DNA from: a bacterium
GTDB lineage: Bacteria > SZUA-79 > Acidulodesulfobacterales > Acidulodesulfobacteraceae
Assembly: GCA_021777135.1 (NCBI GenBank)
Contig: JAJYDX010000003.1
Span: 111,879 to 175,878 of the forward strand
Length of the DNA stretch: 64,000 nt
Direction: 5' to 3'
The notes below the pieces were generated by a model. That model saw only the letters and a program-made list of their open reading frames with translations. It made no database searches and was not told the origin of the DNA. A program made the position numbers and the translations under genes. This document shows positions 17,398-27,445 of the stretch, piece after piece; position 1 is the stretch's first letter; each line of letters opens with the position of its first letter.

Positions 17398-19011
17398 TTA
17401 TAACACGGTATGGTGTTTATAGTTTTTGTCGTCTTTGTTGGGATAATCGATATTGTAATGAGTGCCGCGGGACTCTTTTCTTGATATCGCGGATGTTATT
17501 ATAAGGTTTGCGACTTCGGCTATATTTCTTAATTCGAGCAAGTCGGTGGTTATTTTAAAATTCCAGTAATATTCCTTTATTTCGGAAATCAGGTTGTCTA
17601 TGCGCCTTTTTGCCCTTTCGAGCCTCTTGTCTGAACGGACTATTCCTACATAATTCCACATAGTGCGCCTAAGTTCGTCCCAGTTGTGCGAAACGACAAT
17701 CATTTCGTCGCCTCCGGTCAGGCCGAAGTCTTTCCATTTCGGAAGCGAAATTGCCATTTTGCCTTTAGTTGCGCAATTACCGCCGGAGTCTTTTTTAAAA
17801 AGCGCCGCCGCCGATTCAAACGCCTTTTTCGCGAAAACGCACCCCTCAAGCAAGGAATTACTTGCAAGCCTGTTTGCCCCGTGAAGCCCGGTGCATGCCA
17901 CTTCGCCTATGGCGTATAAGTTTTCTATCGACGTTAAGCCGCTTTCGTCCGTTAAAACGCCTCCGCAAAGATAATGCGCCGCCGGAACGACCGGTATCCA
18001 TTTCTTAGACATATCTATGCCGAAACTTAACGTGGTTTTAAATATATCGGGAAATCTTTTTTCCAAAAACTCCCTGCTCTTATGCGTCATATCGAGATAT
18101 ACGCATTCGTCGCCGGTTCTTTTAAGCTCGAAATCTATAGTCCTTGCGACGATATCGCGCGGAGCCAGACTTTTTAGGGGGTGAACTTTATCCATAAAAG
18201 GCGTTCCGTCTTTTAACCTTAGCGTTCCGCCCTCACCTCTCAGCGCTTCGGATATTAAAAACGATTTTGCTTCGGGGTGATACAGTATAGTGGGATGGAA
18301 CTGGTAAAACTCCATGTCTGCGATTTTAGCTCCTGCCCTGCGCGCCATCGCTATTCCGTCCCCTGTAGAAATATCGGGATTAGAGGTATAAAGAAAAACT
18401 TTTCCGGCTCCGCCCGTGGCAAGAACGACGGCATCAGCGCCTACGGTAATTACGCTGCCAGTTTTTTTGTTTAAAAGATAAGCACCTATAACCCTGTTTT
18501 TATTTTCTTTTTCAATTTTAAGCTTATGCGTAGTTAACAGGTCTATGCCTATGTGGTTTTCGAATATTCTTATGTTAGGCTTTTTTCTTGAGGTTTCGAC
18601 TAGCGCCCGTTCAATTTCCCTTCCGGTAATGTCTCCTGCGTGGAGCACCCTTCTTTCTGAATGTCCGCCTTCCCTGCCGAGGTCGAATTCTTTATTGTTT
18701 TCAGAATATTTAGCAAATTTAACGCCCCAGTCCAGAAGGTCTTTCACCACGCCGGGTCCTTCTTCCACGACCATTCTGACTATTTTTTCGTCGCACAGCC
18801 CGTCCCCTGCAGTCAGGGTGTCCTGGACATGTTTTTCGTACGAATCTTTAGTCAGGTTCATAACCGCGGCAAGTCCGCCCTGAGCATAATTAGTGTTCGA
18901 TTCGGCTTCTTCTTTTTTTGTAAAGACGCCAACCGAAACGGATTCGTCGAACCTGTTGGCAAGGGACAGACCGGCTATCCCCGAACCTATGATTAGTACG
19001 TTAAAGTGCAT
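17398..19011 (-). CDS. nadB: L-aspartate oxidase
   Basis: An FAD enzyme oxidising L-aspartate to iminoaspartate, the first step of de novo NAD synthesis; anaerobes can use fumarate as acceptor. The 537-residue protein begins with the dinucleotide-binding GSGIAGLSLA, followed by NYAQGGLAAV, the active-site HSERRVLHAGD and DMEFYQFHPT. The C-terminal LEGCVFAKKA and helical domain match the family. It overlaps the upstream lipoprotein gene by 11 bp. nadA and nadC are not in the window. Confidence 0.96.
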   Translation of the reverse strand: MHFNVLIIGSGIAGLSLANRFDESVSVGVFTKKEEAESNTNYAQGGLAAVMNLTKDSYEKHVQDTLTAGDGLCDEKIVRMVVEEGPGVVKDLLDWGVKFAKYSENNKEFDLGREGGHSERRVLHAGDITGREIERALVETSRKKPNIRIFENHIGIDLLTTHKLKIEKENKNRVIGAYLLNKKTGSVITVGADAVVLATGGAGKVFLYTSNPDISTGDGIAMARRAGAKIADMEFYQFHPTILYHPEAKSFLISEALRGEGGTLRLKDGTPFMDKVHPLKSLAPRDIVARTIDFELKRTGDECVYLDMTHKSREFLEKRFPDIFKTTLSFGIDMSKKWIPVVPAAHYLCGGVLTDESGLTSIENLYAIGEVACTGLHGANRLASNSLLEGCVFAKKAFESAAALFKKDSGGNCATKGKMAISLPKWKDFGLTGGDEMIVVSHNWDELRRTMWNYVGIVRSDKRLERAKRRIDNLISEIKEYYWNFKITTDLLELRNIAEVANLIITSAISRKESRGTHYNIDYPNKDDKNYKHHTVL

Positions 19012-19630
19012 TTATATCCCATTTCAAAACGGCTTTTCCGTTTACTCCGGTAATTATAAGTTTTATCCATTTTATAGAACTGTTTAAAAACAGCTTATTT
19101 TCTTTCTTATCGTAATACTCAGGAAATTTGACAATATACTGTTTAGACCAGTCGGTAACGTAGGGAAAAAACTTCTTCAAAAAAACTCTTTTTTTCTGCG
19201 AGGGTTTTATACTTATAGGCATTACGCTTTCTCCCTCGTCGTTTGTAAGATAGACCATCCATATGGAACGGTTGGAGTCTAAATTATTATATGATTTACG
19301 CGGGGTATAAACCGAAACTAAAAGGGTAATATATCCGTTCCGCTTATATATAAGTCCTTTGGGTTTTTTCATATAGTACTTATAATATTCTTTTTCGTAA
19401 GCGCGGACGAATTTCTTGTTTAAATATGTAGCCCTGATGTACATTACCGTATTAAGCTTGTTGTAAATATCGGCTTTACGCGTCGATTTACGCAGGGCGG
19501 ATTTATATCCGTCGCCGGTTTTAACCGCTGGAGGAATCCCAAGAGAGCTAAAAACAGAACATCCTGAAAGATAAAGCAAGGGAATGGATGCAATAAAAAG
19601 CAAAAAAATTAAAAAAACTTTTCTTTTCAT
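19001..19630 (-). CDS. Predicted lipoprotein, function unknown
   Basis: A 209-residue protein with a hydrophobic signal sequence ending in the lipobox YLSGC. The rest is basic and aromatic-rich with alternating strand-like segments; no recognised motif. It lies between pyrE and nadB and overlaps the nadB start, so it is co-transcribed with housekeeping genes. The conserved-looking part includes two Trp-containing segments near the C-terminus. Confidence 0.65.
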   Translation of the reverse strand: MKRKVFLIFLLFIASIPLLYLSGCSVFSSLGIPPAVKTGDGYKSALRKSTRKADIYNKLNTVMYIRATYLNKKFVRAYEKEYYKYYMKKPKGLIYKRNGYITLLVSVYTPRKSYNNLDSNRSIWMVYLTNDEGESVMPISIKPSQKKRVFLKKFFPYVTDWSKQYIVKFPEYYDKKENKLFLNSSIKWIKLIITGVNGKAVLKWDINAL

Positions 19631-19689
19631 AATTTCGCCATTTACGGAAAAAAGTTTTAAACCGGTTTTTCCGTTACTGTTATTTATAG

Positions 19690-20253
19690 TTATCCGGCTA
19701 TGTCGGCTTTAGTAAAAACTGAATGCAGGTTGATACCGTTTTCTTTAAGAAATTCGGCTCCGCCTTCCTGCCTGTCAACTACGCATACCGCGTCCGTTAC
19801 CTCGTAACCCTCTTCCCTGGCGTTTTTTACGGCTTTCAAAATAGAGCCGCCCGTTGTAACGACGTCCTCTATTATTAAAATATTAGCCCCTTTGGATAAA
19901 AACTGCACAGGTTCTATTAAGTTGCCTTTGCCGTATTCTTTTTTTTCTTTTCTGATAACGACAGATTTTAAAGGGTTTTTTTCAAAATAGCCTGCCGTCA
20001 AAATTGCGGAAATCAGAGGGATGCCGCCGACGGGAACGCCTGCGATAACCGAAAACTTCAGGTTCCCGGCTTTTGCGGCTTTAATTTCGTCGTATAATAG
20101 TTTTCCAAGAATGTATAAATATTCGCCGTCGAAAGAAATCCTGCGCAAATCTATATAAAAATCGCTCTTTTTACCGGAAGCAAGGGTAAATTCTTTCTTT
20201 TCGTAACACAGAGTTTTTATTGCTTTTAATATTACGGTTTTTGGGTTTTCCAT
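19690..20253 (-). CDS. pyrE: Orotate phosphoribosyltransferase
   Basis: Forms OMP from orotate and PRPP in UMP synthesis. The 187-residue protein has the substrate loop FTLASGKKSDFYIDLRR near the N-terminus, the flexible loop RKEKKEYGKGNLIE and the PRPP-binding motif NILIIEDVVTTGGSI. It follows purF by 25 bp on the same strand, joining pyrimidine synthesis to the purine run. Confidence 0.95.
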   Translation of the reverse strand: MENPKTVILKAIKTLCYEKKEFTLASGKKSDFYIDLRRISFDGEYLYILGKLLYDEIKAAKAGNLKFSVIAGVPVGGIPLISAILTAGYFEKNPLKSVVIRKEKKEYGKGNLIEPVQFLSKGANILIIEDVVTTGGSILKAVKNAREEGYEVTDAVCVVDRQEGGAEFLKENGINLHSVFTKADIAG

Positions 20254-20278
20254 GGAAGATTAATTATTATTAATAAAT

Positions 20279-21691
20279 TTAAAAAATTTCTTTGCTGAAA
20301 AGTTTTAACTGCGTCTGGCTTTCGTATTCTGATTCGGAGTCTATTTCCTGAGGATAAATATTTGAAAAGCAGGCTTCGCAGAAGTTTATCCCGTTTCCTA
20401 CCGCTTTTCTCAACCCGTCTATGGAAAGAAACCTGGTCGAAGTGGCGCCTAGTTTGGCGTTTATTTCTTTTTCGGTATATTTTGAAGCCATTAGGTCTTC
20501 CCTTACAGGCGTATCTATTCCGTAAAAACATGGCGCTATAACCATCGGAGAGCTTAAACGCAGATGTATTTCCTTTGCTCCGGCAAGCTTAAGCATATCG
20601 ACTATTTTTTTAGACGTAGTTCCCCTAACGACGGAGTCGTCCACTACGACTACTTTTTTCCCCTTGATAACGTCCGGGACGGGATTAAGTTTTACCTTGA
20701 CCCCGAAATGCCTTATGGACTTTTTAGGCTCTATGAAAGTTCTGCCTACATAATGGTTTCTTGTAAAACCCATTTCAAAATCGATTCCGGAACTTTTTGA
20801 AAAACCTAACGCCGCAGGCACTCCTGAATCGGGAACCGGTATGACTATGTCGGCATCAGGCGCGGATTCTTTAGCCAGCTCCCTGCCCATTCTAATCCTC
20901 AGGCTATAGATGGATTTTTCGTTAAAAATACTGTCCGGCCTGGAAAAATATATAAGTTCAAAAACGCAGTTTGAATTTTTTTCCAACCTGAAAGGAAAAA
21001 AACTTTTTGCCCCATCGCTGTTAACAAGTATTACTTCGCCCGGCTTGACGTCCCTTATATACTCCGCGTTTATAAGGTCTAACGCGCACGTTTCCGAAGC
21101 GAAAACCAGAGAACCGTTAAGCCTTCCCATAACGAGCGGTCTGAAGCCGAAAGGGTCTCTTGCGGCAATAATCTCTTTTTCTGAAAGAAAAAGAAAAGAA
21201 TATGCGCCTTTAAGCCTTTTTAAAGAATTTATGACCCTGTCTATCAGCAGGCTTTCGGAAGAAGAAGCTATAAGGTGTATTACGACTTCCGTGTCGGACG
21301 TGGAAGAAAATATCGAACCGTTTTCTTCAAGTTCGTCTTTTATTATGCGGGCATTTGTAATATTTCCGTTATGAGCCACGGCGATAGAGCCGTAATAATA
21401 ATCGGCTACCAGCGGCTGTGCGTTTTTAAGGAGCGTCTCTCCAGCTGTAGAATACCTGACGTGCCCTATGGCGCTTTTGCCTTTAAGCTGATATAAAGTG
21501 TTTTCCTTAAATACGTCGTTGACGAGACCGAGGCTTTTATGAAAATATAAATTCCCCGCATCGGAAGATGCTATGCCGCAAGATTCCTGCCCCCTGTGCT
21601 GAAGCGCGTAAAGCCCTAGATAAGTAATCTTAGCCGCTTCTTCATTATTATATATACCGAATACGCCGCATTCGTCTTTTATTTCTTCCAT
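20279..21691 (-). CDS. purF: Amidophosphoribosyltransferase
   Basis: First committed step of purine synthesis, PRPP + glutamine to phosphoribosylamine. The N-terminal propeptide MEEIKDE precedes the catalytic Cys8 (CGVFGIY), and the glutaminase domain shows YALQHRGQES. The PRPP loop is VVVVDDSVVRGTTS. Cysteines at SNCVFE, APCFYGID and the C-terminal NFCEACF match the four ligands of the Bacillus-type [4Fe-4S] cluster, so this is the oxygen-sensitive form. Length 470 is normal. Confidence 0.96.
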   Translation of the reverse strand: MEEIKDECGVFGIYNNEEAAKITYLGLYALQHRGQESCGIASSDAGNLYFHKSLGLVNDVFKENTLYQLKGKSAIGHVRYSTAGETLLKNAQPLVADYYYGSIAVAHNGNITNARIIKDELEENGSIFSSTSDTEVVIHLIASSSESLLIDRVINSLKRLKGAYSFLFLSEKEIIAARDPFGFRPLVMGRLNGSLVFASETCALDLINAEYIRDVKPGEVILVNSDGAKSFFPFRLEKNSNCVFELIYFSRPDSIFNEKSIYSLRIRMGRELAKESAPDADIVIPVPDSGVPAALGFSKSSGIDFEMGFTRNHYVGRTFIEPKKSIRHFGVKVKLNPVPDVIKGKKVVVVDDSVVRGTTSKKIVDMLKLAGAKEIHLRLSSPMVIAPCFYGIDTPVREDLMASKYTEKEINAKLGATSTRFLSIDGLRKAVGNGINFCEACFSNIYPQEIDSESEYESQTQLKLFSKEIF

Positions 21692-21734
21692 TTTTAAAAA
21701 CCGCCGTCCTTTTATTTAATTTTTAAAATGATTA

Positions 21735-23981
21735 TTATATTGCCGAATAGTATCCTTCTTTTATTGTATCACTTTTTAAATTTATTATGCCGTTAATTTT
21801 CATTTCGTTATTTTTAACAGTTCCTATTTTTTCCAATTTTATACCGTATTCGCCTAGAATTTTTTTTACGGCGGCCTTATGCGCGCCGTTTAATTCTTTA
21901 TCTGCAGTTAATATAAACGCCTGCTCGAACTCCGAAAATAAAAATTCGTCGGCTCTGAGCCCATTAATATCATAATCTACGGCAAATCCAAAAGTTCTTT
22001 TTGGATTTGCTATGGCGCTTTCAGCCAGAGCCGTAAATATTCCGCCTTCGCTGATATCGGCGGCGCTTTTAATAAAGCCTTTTGCTATTAAAGACCTTAA
22101 ACAGTTTTGAAGACGAGTTTCATAATCCAAATCTAAAGCTGACGGCTTTTGCCGAAAGTCGTTATGAATAATATCCATATATAAACTTCCGCCCAGATTG
22201 CCGTTAAGGGAGCCTAAAATATAGATTTCGTCTCCTTCGTCTTTAAAATAAGGCGTTACCGCATTATTCACGTCGTCTATGAATCCAAGCATGCCTATCA
22301 CTGGAGTAGGATATATTTTTGACACGTAAGTCCTGTCGCCGTCTTTTTTTGCCGTTTCGTTGTAAAAACTTACGTTGCCGCTTATAACCGGAGTATTTAA
22401 TTTAATTGCGGCGGACTTTATGCCCTCTACCGCCGAGGAAAACTGCCACATAGTTTCAGGATCCTCAGGGCTCGCAAAATTAAGGCAGTCGGTAATCGCC
22501 GCAGGAGAACCTCCGCAAGCGGTTATATTGCGGGCACATTCCGTTACTGCAAGCGCGCCGCCGGTAAACGGGTCTAAATAGGTATATTTGGAATTTCCGC
22601 TAACGTTGAGCAAAAAACCTTTATTTTGATTAAGGCGGTTTCCGCTGACCCTTAAAACTGCGGCGGAAAAACCAGGCGGAACGACGGTGCCTGTTCCGAT
22701 GGTATAATCGTACTGAGTATAAACTTTTTTCTTGGAAGCGATATTTGGATTCGTTATAATTTTAAGAGCTATATCGTTAAGATTACCGGGCATTTTATAA
22801 CTTTTTATTTTTAATGGCTTGATTTCTTTTAGATAAGCCGGGCTTTTTACGGGTCTTTTGTATTCTGGTCCGTTAACGATAACGTCAACGTCTAAGGTTT
22901 TATAAATTTTAGAATTATAATAAAACCTTACTACTTTTTCTTTTATTACTTCTCCGGCAATAACGCAGTTTAATCCCCATTTGTCGAAAACGCCTTTTAA
23001 TTCAGAAAATTTTTCTTTTTCGCAGGCAAGTAGCATTCTTTCCTGCGATTCGGAAAGCATCATTTCCACGGGGGTCATTCCCGCGGTCCTAAGCGGTATG
23101 GAATCTAAATTTATAATCATTCCCTTTCCGCTTTTATCCGCCATCTCAAATGACGAACTCGTAAGTCCGGCAGCCCCCATATCCTGAATGGAAACAATCA
23201 GTTTTTTTTCCATAGCTTCCAAACACGCTTCTAAGAGCAGTTTTTCGGTAAAAGGATCGCCTACCTGAACAGTGCTTCTTTTTTTGTTCTTTTTTAAATC
23301 AAACTCTTCGGAAGCCATAGTGGCGCCGTGTATGCCGTCCATTCCAGTCGCCGAGCCGACGTAAACGACGATATTTCCTATCTCGCATTTTGAAGATAAA
23401 AAGATGCCGTCCTTTTTCGCTATGCCTATGGTAAAAGCGTTGACAAGTATATTGTCGTTATAACATTCGTCGAATACTACTTCGCCGCCTACCGTTGGAA
23501 CCCCCATGCAATTTCCGTAAAAACCTATTCCCTTAACTACTTCGGAAAGGTAATAAGGCGTTCTTGGATGGGAAAAACTTCCAAACCTTAAAGAGTTGAG
23601 ATTGGCGACGGGTCTTGCTCCCATTGTAAAAATATCGCGCATAATTCCGCCTACCCCGGTCGCGGAACCCTGAAAAGGTTCTATAAAAGAAGGATGATTA
23701 TGGCTTTCCATCTTAAAAACTAGAACATCGCCGTCCCCGAAATCTACCACTCCGGCATTTTCTCCGGGTCCGATAAGAACTTTGCCTCCTTCGGTAGGAA
23801 GCGTTTTGAGATAAACCTTGGAACTTTTGTAAGAGCAGTGCTCCGACCACATTGCCGAAAATATGCCGAGTTCAAAATCGTCCGGCTCCCGCCCGAGAAG
23901 TTCCGAAATTTTTTCGTATTCTTCCGTGGACAAGCCGAAGAGCTTTTCAGCCGGTTTATTCGTTTTTTTAGTCTTATTCAT
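21735..23981 (-). CDS. purL: Phosphoribosylformylglycinamidine synthase, PurL subunit
   Basis: The 748-residue length is that of the small PurL that works with PurQ and PurS to convert FGAR to FGAM. Motifs include [12 protein letters not shown], the ATP-binding [26 protein letters not shown] and the second-half [10 protein letters not shown]. The gene is 27 bp downstream of purQ, and no Shine-Dalgarno is visible. Confidence 0.97.
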   Translation of the reverse strand: MNKTKKTNKPAEKLFGLSTEEYEKISELLGREPDDFELGIFSAMWSEHCSYKSSKVYLKTLPTEGGKVLIGPGENAGVVDFGDGDVLVFKMESHNHPSFIEPFQGSATGVGGIMRDIFTMGARPVANLNSLRFGSFSHPRTPYYLSEVVKGIGFYGNCMGVPTVGGEVVFDECYNDNILVNAFTIGIAKKDGIFLSSKCEIGNIVVYVGSATGMDGIHGATMASEEFDLKKNKKRSTVQVGDPFTEKLLLEACLEAMEKKLIVSIQDMGAAGLTSSSFEMADKSGKGMIINLDSIPLRTAGMTPVEMMLSESQERMLLACEKEKFSELKGVFDKWGLNCVIAGEVIKEKVVRFYYNSKIYKTLDVDVIVNGPEYKRPVKSPAYLKEIKPLKIKSYKMPGNLNDIALKIITNPNIASKKKVYTQYDYTIGTGTVVPPGFSAAVLRVSGNRLNQNKGFLLNVSGNSKYTYLDPFTGGALAVTECARNITACGGSPAAITDCLNFASPEDPETMWQFSSAVEGIKSAAIKLNTPVISGNVSFYNETAKKDGDRTYVSKIYPTPVIGMLGFIDDVNNAVTPYFKDEGDEIYILGSLNGNLGGSLYMDIIHNDFRQKPSALDLDYETRLQNCLRSLIAKGFIKSAADISEGGIFTALAESAIANPKRTFGFAVDYDINGLRADEFLFSEFEQAFILTADKELNGAHKAAVKKILGEYGIKLEKIGTVKNNEMKINGIINLKSDTIKEGYYSAI

Positions 23982-24008
23982 TTTATTTTATTATTTTTAT
24001 AATTTTTT

Positions 24009-24725
24009 TTATTTTTCTTTTATATATTTAATTATAGATTTAAAAATATGACCGCCGTCCTCGCTTCCTAATATTTTTTCGGAAGAACGTTCCGGATGAG
24101 GCATAAGCCCCATAACGTTAGAGTTTTCGTTTGAAATTCCTGCAATATTATAAAGTGAGCCGTTAGGATTGGAACCTGCGGACAGGTTTCCTTTTTCGTC
24201 GCAGTATTTAAAAACTACTCCGTCGTTTTTATTTAAACCGTCGATAATTTTATCGGTTGCAAAATAGTTGCCGTCGTGGTGGGCTATGGGCATTTTAAGA
24301 ACAGAATTCTTTTTAACGGCGCAGGTAAAAGGCGTATCCGTATTAAGCGTGCTTAAATATACGTCCTTGCACTCGAACTTTAAAGAATCGTTAGTAAGCA
24401 TGACTCCATCCAAAAGTCCGGCTTCCAGAAGTATCTGAAAACCGTTGCAAATTCCCAGAACTATTCCGCCTCCAAAAGCATAGTCCTTAACTAATTCCAT
24501 AACCGGACTTCTTGCGGCAAGGGCGCCTGACCTTAAATAATCTCCGTATGAAAAGCCTCCGGGTATTACGATAAAATCGAAATTTTTAAGATTTTTTACC
24601 TTGTCTTTATGCCAGATGAAAGACGCGCTCACGCCGAATACGGCGTTCAAAACGCGATAAACGTCATAGTCGCAGTTTGAACCAGGAAAAACGGTAATTC
24701 CTGCTTTTATTTTTTTATTATCCAT
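24009..24725 (-). CDS. purQ: Phosphoribosylformylglycinamidine synthase, glutaminase subunit PurQ
   Basis: Class I glutamine amidotransferase delivering ammonia to PurL. It has the nucleophile elbow LGICNGFQIL, an early FPGSNCDYD, FSYGDYLRSGA and the catalytic His-Glu in LMPHPERS. 238 residues. It lies between purS and purL in an operon. Confidence 0.97.
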   Translation of the reverse strand: MDNKKIKAGITVFPGSNCDYDVYRVLNAVFGVSASFIWHKDKVKNLKNFDFIVIPGGFSYGDYLRSGALAARSPVMELVKDYAFGGGIVLGICNGFQILLEAGLLDGVMLTNDSLKFECKDVYLSTLNTDTPFTCAVKKNSVLKMPIAHHDGNYFATDKIIDGLNKNDGVVFKYCDEKGNLSAGSNPNGSLYNIAGISNENSNVMGLMPHPERSSEKILGSEDGGHIFKSIIKYIKEK

Positions 24726-24739
24726 TGTTATTATTTATT

Positions 24740-24985
24740 TTATTTGATTTCAATGCTGTATTCTTCGATTAGAGGATTAGACAAGACTTTTTCAGAAATT
24801 TCTTCGGCTTCGACCTTTAATGAAGCGGATTTCCCTTCGTCCATATCTATTTCAATATATTTCCCGACCCTTACGTCTTTAACGTTATCGTAGCCGGAAG
24901 ATTTAAGAACAGACAATACGGCTTTCCCCTGCGGGTCTAAAACTTCTTCTTTAAGCGTAACCTTGATAAATGCTTTTTTAGTCAT
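24740..24985 (-). CDS. purS: Phosphoribosylformylglycinamidine synthase subunit PurS
   Basis: An 81-residue small subunit that couples PurQ and PurL. It shows the family pattern VTLKEEVLDPQGKAV, then DVRVGKYIEI and a C-terminal LSNPLIEEYSIEI. A GGAAG Shine-Dalgarno precedes the ATG. The stop is 14 bp before purQ. Confidence 0.95.
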   Translation of the reverse strand: MTKKAFIKVTLKEEVLDPQGKAVLSVLKSSGYDNVKDVRVGKYIEIDMDEGKSASLKVEAEEISEKVLSNPLIEEYSIEIK

Positions 24986-25065
24986 TTTTCTTCCTTTTTA
25001 GTTTTGCTTTTTTATAGACTTCTATAATGCGTTTATTTATAGAATTTTACCTGCATTTTTTTTGG

Positions 25066-26358
25066 CTATTCGGCGTTATACCTGTCAAATATATAGTTTA
25101 TGTATTTATAATAATAATTTATATCGAATAAGGCGTCTATTTCTTCCGTGGACAAAAGTTTCGACACGGCAGAGTCCTTTTTTAGCAATTCTTTAAAACC
25201 GTTCTGTGTTTGGATAGCCTCATGGGCGAGTTTCTGTACTATTTTATATGCCTCCTCCCTAAGCATGCCTTTATCTATCAAAGACAACAAGACTTTCTGA
25301 GAAAAAATGACTCCTTTCGTAAGGTCTATATTCTTTAGCATATTTTCTTTATTGACGACTAAATTGTCTATCAAGTATGTCAGCTGATGAACTATATAAT
25401 AAGCAAGGATAGTGGAATCAGGAGCTATAATTCTTTCTACCGAAGAATGAGATATGTCTCTTTCATGCCATAAGGGGATATTTTCCAACGATGCAATAAG
25501 GTTGGACCTCAAAATCCTCGAAAGCCCGCAGATATTTTCGGATATTATCGGATTTTTTTTATGCGGCATAGCCGAAGACCCTTTTTGTCCCGGCGCAAAC
25601 GGTTCTTCTAACTCTGAAACTTCCGTCCTCATAAGATGCCTGATTTCAAGGGCTATTTTCTCGCAGGAAGCAGCAAGGGAAGCAAGGGCGTAAAAAGCAT
25701 CGGCGTAAACGTCTCTTTGTATGACCTGATTAGATAAAATATTATTAAGCCCTAGTGCTTCCAACGCAGTCTTTTCCACTTCCGGCGGAATATTGGCATA
25801 TGTTCCTACCGCGCCGGAAAGTTTGCCGAACGAAGACGAATGAATTGCGTTTTTAATTCTTTCTTCGGACCTTTTAATTTCTTCAAAAAATATCAAAAGC
25901 TTAAATCCAAGCGTAACCGGTTCTGCGTGAATTCCGTGGGTTCTCCCCATCTCAGGCGTAAACTTATGCCTTAACGCCTGATTCCTAAGAGATTCTTTAA
26001 GCGCTGAAACCTTTTTTAAAATAAGCTCTAAGGATTCTTTTAAGATTAAAGAAAAAGATGTGTCGCCAACGTCGGAGGATGTTAGCCCAAGATGGATAAA
26101 CCTGGAATCCTCCCCGACGTATTTCGCTACGTCGGTTAAAAAAGCTATTACGTCGTGCTTTGAAACGCGCTCTATTTCTTCTATTTCGTTTACGTTAAAC
26201 TTTGCTTTCTGGATAATATTATCGTACGAGGCGTCAGGAATTTTACCGGCTTTATTATATGCGGTGCAGACCGCAAGTTCTACCTTTAGCCACGTTTGAT
26301 ATTTATTTTCCAAAGACCATATTTTTGAAATTTCGGGCAAAGAATATCTTTCTATCAA
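25066..26358 (-). CDS. purB: Adenylosuccinate lyase
   Basis: Cleaves SAICAR and adenylosuccinate in purine synthesis. The 430-residue protein has the family start MIERYSLPEISKIW, TSSDVGDTSF, the catalytic-His segment GRTHGIHAEP and the signature GSSAMPHKKNP. The start codon is TTG at 26358, supported by a GGAGG Shine-Dalgarno 6 nt upstream and by the N-terminal match; no ATG is available nearby. It is first in the purB-S-Q-L-F-pyrE run. Confidence 0.96.
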   Translation of the reverse strand: MIERYSLPEISKIWSLENKYQTWLKVELAVCTAYNKAGKIPDASYDNIIQKAKFNVNEIEEIERVSKHDVIAFLTDVAKYVGEDSRFIHLGLTSSDVGDTSFSLILKESLELILKKVSALKESLRNQALRHKFTPEMGRTHGIHAEPVTLGFKLLIFFEEIKRSEERIKNAIHSSSFGKLSGAVGTYANIPPEVEKTALEALGLNNILSNQVIQRDVYADAFYALASLAASCEKIALEIRHLMRTEVSELEEPFAPGQKGSSAMPHKKNPIISENICGLSRILRSNLIASLENIPLWHERDISHSSVERIIAPDSTILAYYIVHQLTYLIDNLVVNKENMLKNIDLTKGVIFSQKVLLSLIDKGMLREEAYKIVQKLAHEAIQTQNGFKELLKKDSAVSKLLSTEEIDALFDINYYYKYINYIFDRYNAE

Positions 26359-26409
26359 ATTAAACCTCCAAAATGAGCTAATTATTGATTCATTATTTTA
26401 TCGCTATTT

Positions 26410-26808
26410 TTACTTCTTAGTAGCTATGGCGATTTTATAAAGTCCGTGTTCTATACTTAAACCCATGACGTTTACAATGCTCGACGCGGTAGATTCTTTG
26501 TCGGCTTTTATAATAATAGTCGGGTTGTTTTCAGTCGCTCTTATATTTTTTAAAAATAAAGACAATTTTTTTTTGGTAAGAACTTTGTTCTTATAAAATA
26601 CTTTGCCTGCCTTTGTAATATAAATAGTTATCGGCTTTTTAGACGAAGTAAACGATTTTACGCCTGATTTAGGCAGATGAATTTTTATGCCGTAACTTGA
26701 GGTAAAAGTAGTAGTCATCATAAAAAATATCAAAAGCGTCAAAAAAACGTCGACCATATTAATAACGTTTATTATTGGGTCAGATTTTCTTTTAGTTGCA
26801 AACTTCAT
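26410..26808 (-). CDS. exbD: ExbD/TolR-family energy-transducing protein
   Basis: A 132-residue single-pass inner-membrane protein that works with ExbB/TolQ to use the proton gradient. The membrane segment VINMVDVFLTLLIFFMM contains the essential Asp, and the periplasmic part has the ExbD-like pattern KVFYKNKVL and a C-terminal VMGLSIEHGLYKIAIAT. It is 28 bp downstream of exbB. A TolR role cannot be excluded, and no TonB or TolA is in the window. Confidence 0.9.
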   Translation of the reverse strand: MKFATKRKSDPIINVINMVDVFLTLLIFFMMTTTFTSSYGIKIHLPKSGVKSFTSSKKPITIYITKAGKVFYKNKVLTKKKLSLFLKNIRATENNPTIIIKADKESTASSIVNVMGLSIEHGLYKIAIATKK

Positions 26809-26836
26809 GTTTTTTAAGGACTTGATATATTAAAGG

Positions 26837-27445
26837 TCAATCGTTTTTTAAAAAAGATATTACCCTCGATGCTGTATCTTCCATTATCGCCCCAAAGTTA
26901 AAAGCCTTAGAAGCAAAATATTTAAAGAACAAAAAAGATATTATGGCAATAATCAGTCCTATGGCGGTAGAATACAAGGCTTCCGATATGCCTAGCGCAA
27001 GAAGGTGCGGGTTCGTAATTCCGCTCTGATAAGATACGGCGCTAAGAGCCTTAATCATTCCAACGACTGTTCCTAGAAGTCCTAAAAGGGGGGCGATAGT
27101 CGTTATGGCGCTTAATCCTTCGAGGTTTTTTTCAAGGTCTAAGTATGCCCTTTTCCCTGACTCCTCAACCTCAAGCTTGATGGTGTCTATAGAATTTTTA
27201 TAATTTTCTATAATTGAAAGATAAATCTTGGCTATTGGCGTTTTTGCAGTTATACACATGCCTTTAGCCTTTTCGATATCACCTTCTTTAAGGGATTTTT
27301 CTACGTTATAAAGAAAATCTTCAGGAAATATTTTAGATTTCCTGAGGCTGTAAAAACGTTCTATTATAATGGCAAGAGCAATAACGGAGCATAATATTAA
27401 AGGATATAAGAAAAACTCTGTAAGCAGTTCAGTTTGATTAAACAT
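26837..27445 (-). CDS. exbB: ExbB/TolQ/MotA-family proton channel
   Basis: A 202-residue protein with three membrane segments (about 14-32, 113-135, 155-175) and the family block IAPLLGLLGTVVGMIKAL followed by ALGISEALYSTAIGLIIAI. It forms the channel with ExbD. Its start overlaps the end of the siroheme decarboxylase gene by 8 bp, so the two are translationally linked. Confidence 0.92.
   Translation of the reverse strand: MFNQTELLTEFFLYPLILCSVIALAIIIERFYSLRKSKIFPEDFLYNVEKSLKEGDIEKAKGMCITAKTPIAKIYLSIIENYKNSIDTIKLEVEESGKRAYLDLEKNLEGLSAITTIAPLLGLLGTVVGMIKALSAVSYQSGITNPHLLALGISEALYSTAIGLIIAIISFLFFKYFASKAFNFGAIMEDTASRVISFLKND

Noticed and set aside
20910..21374. Plus-strand open frame of 154 residues
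   Set aside because: Entirely antisense to purF, whose motifs are unambiguous.
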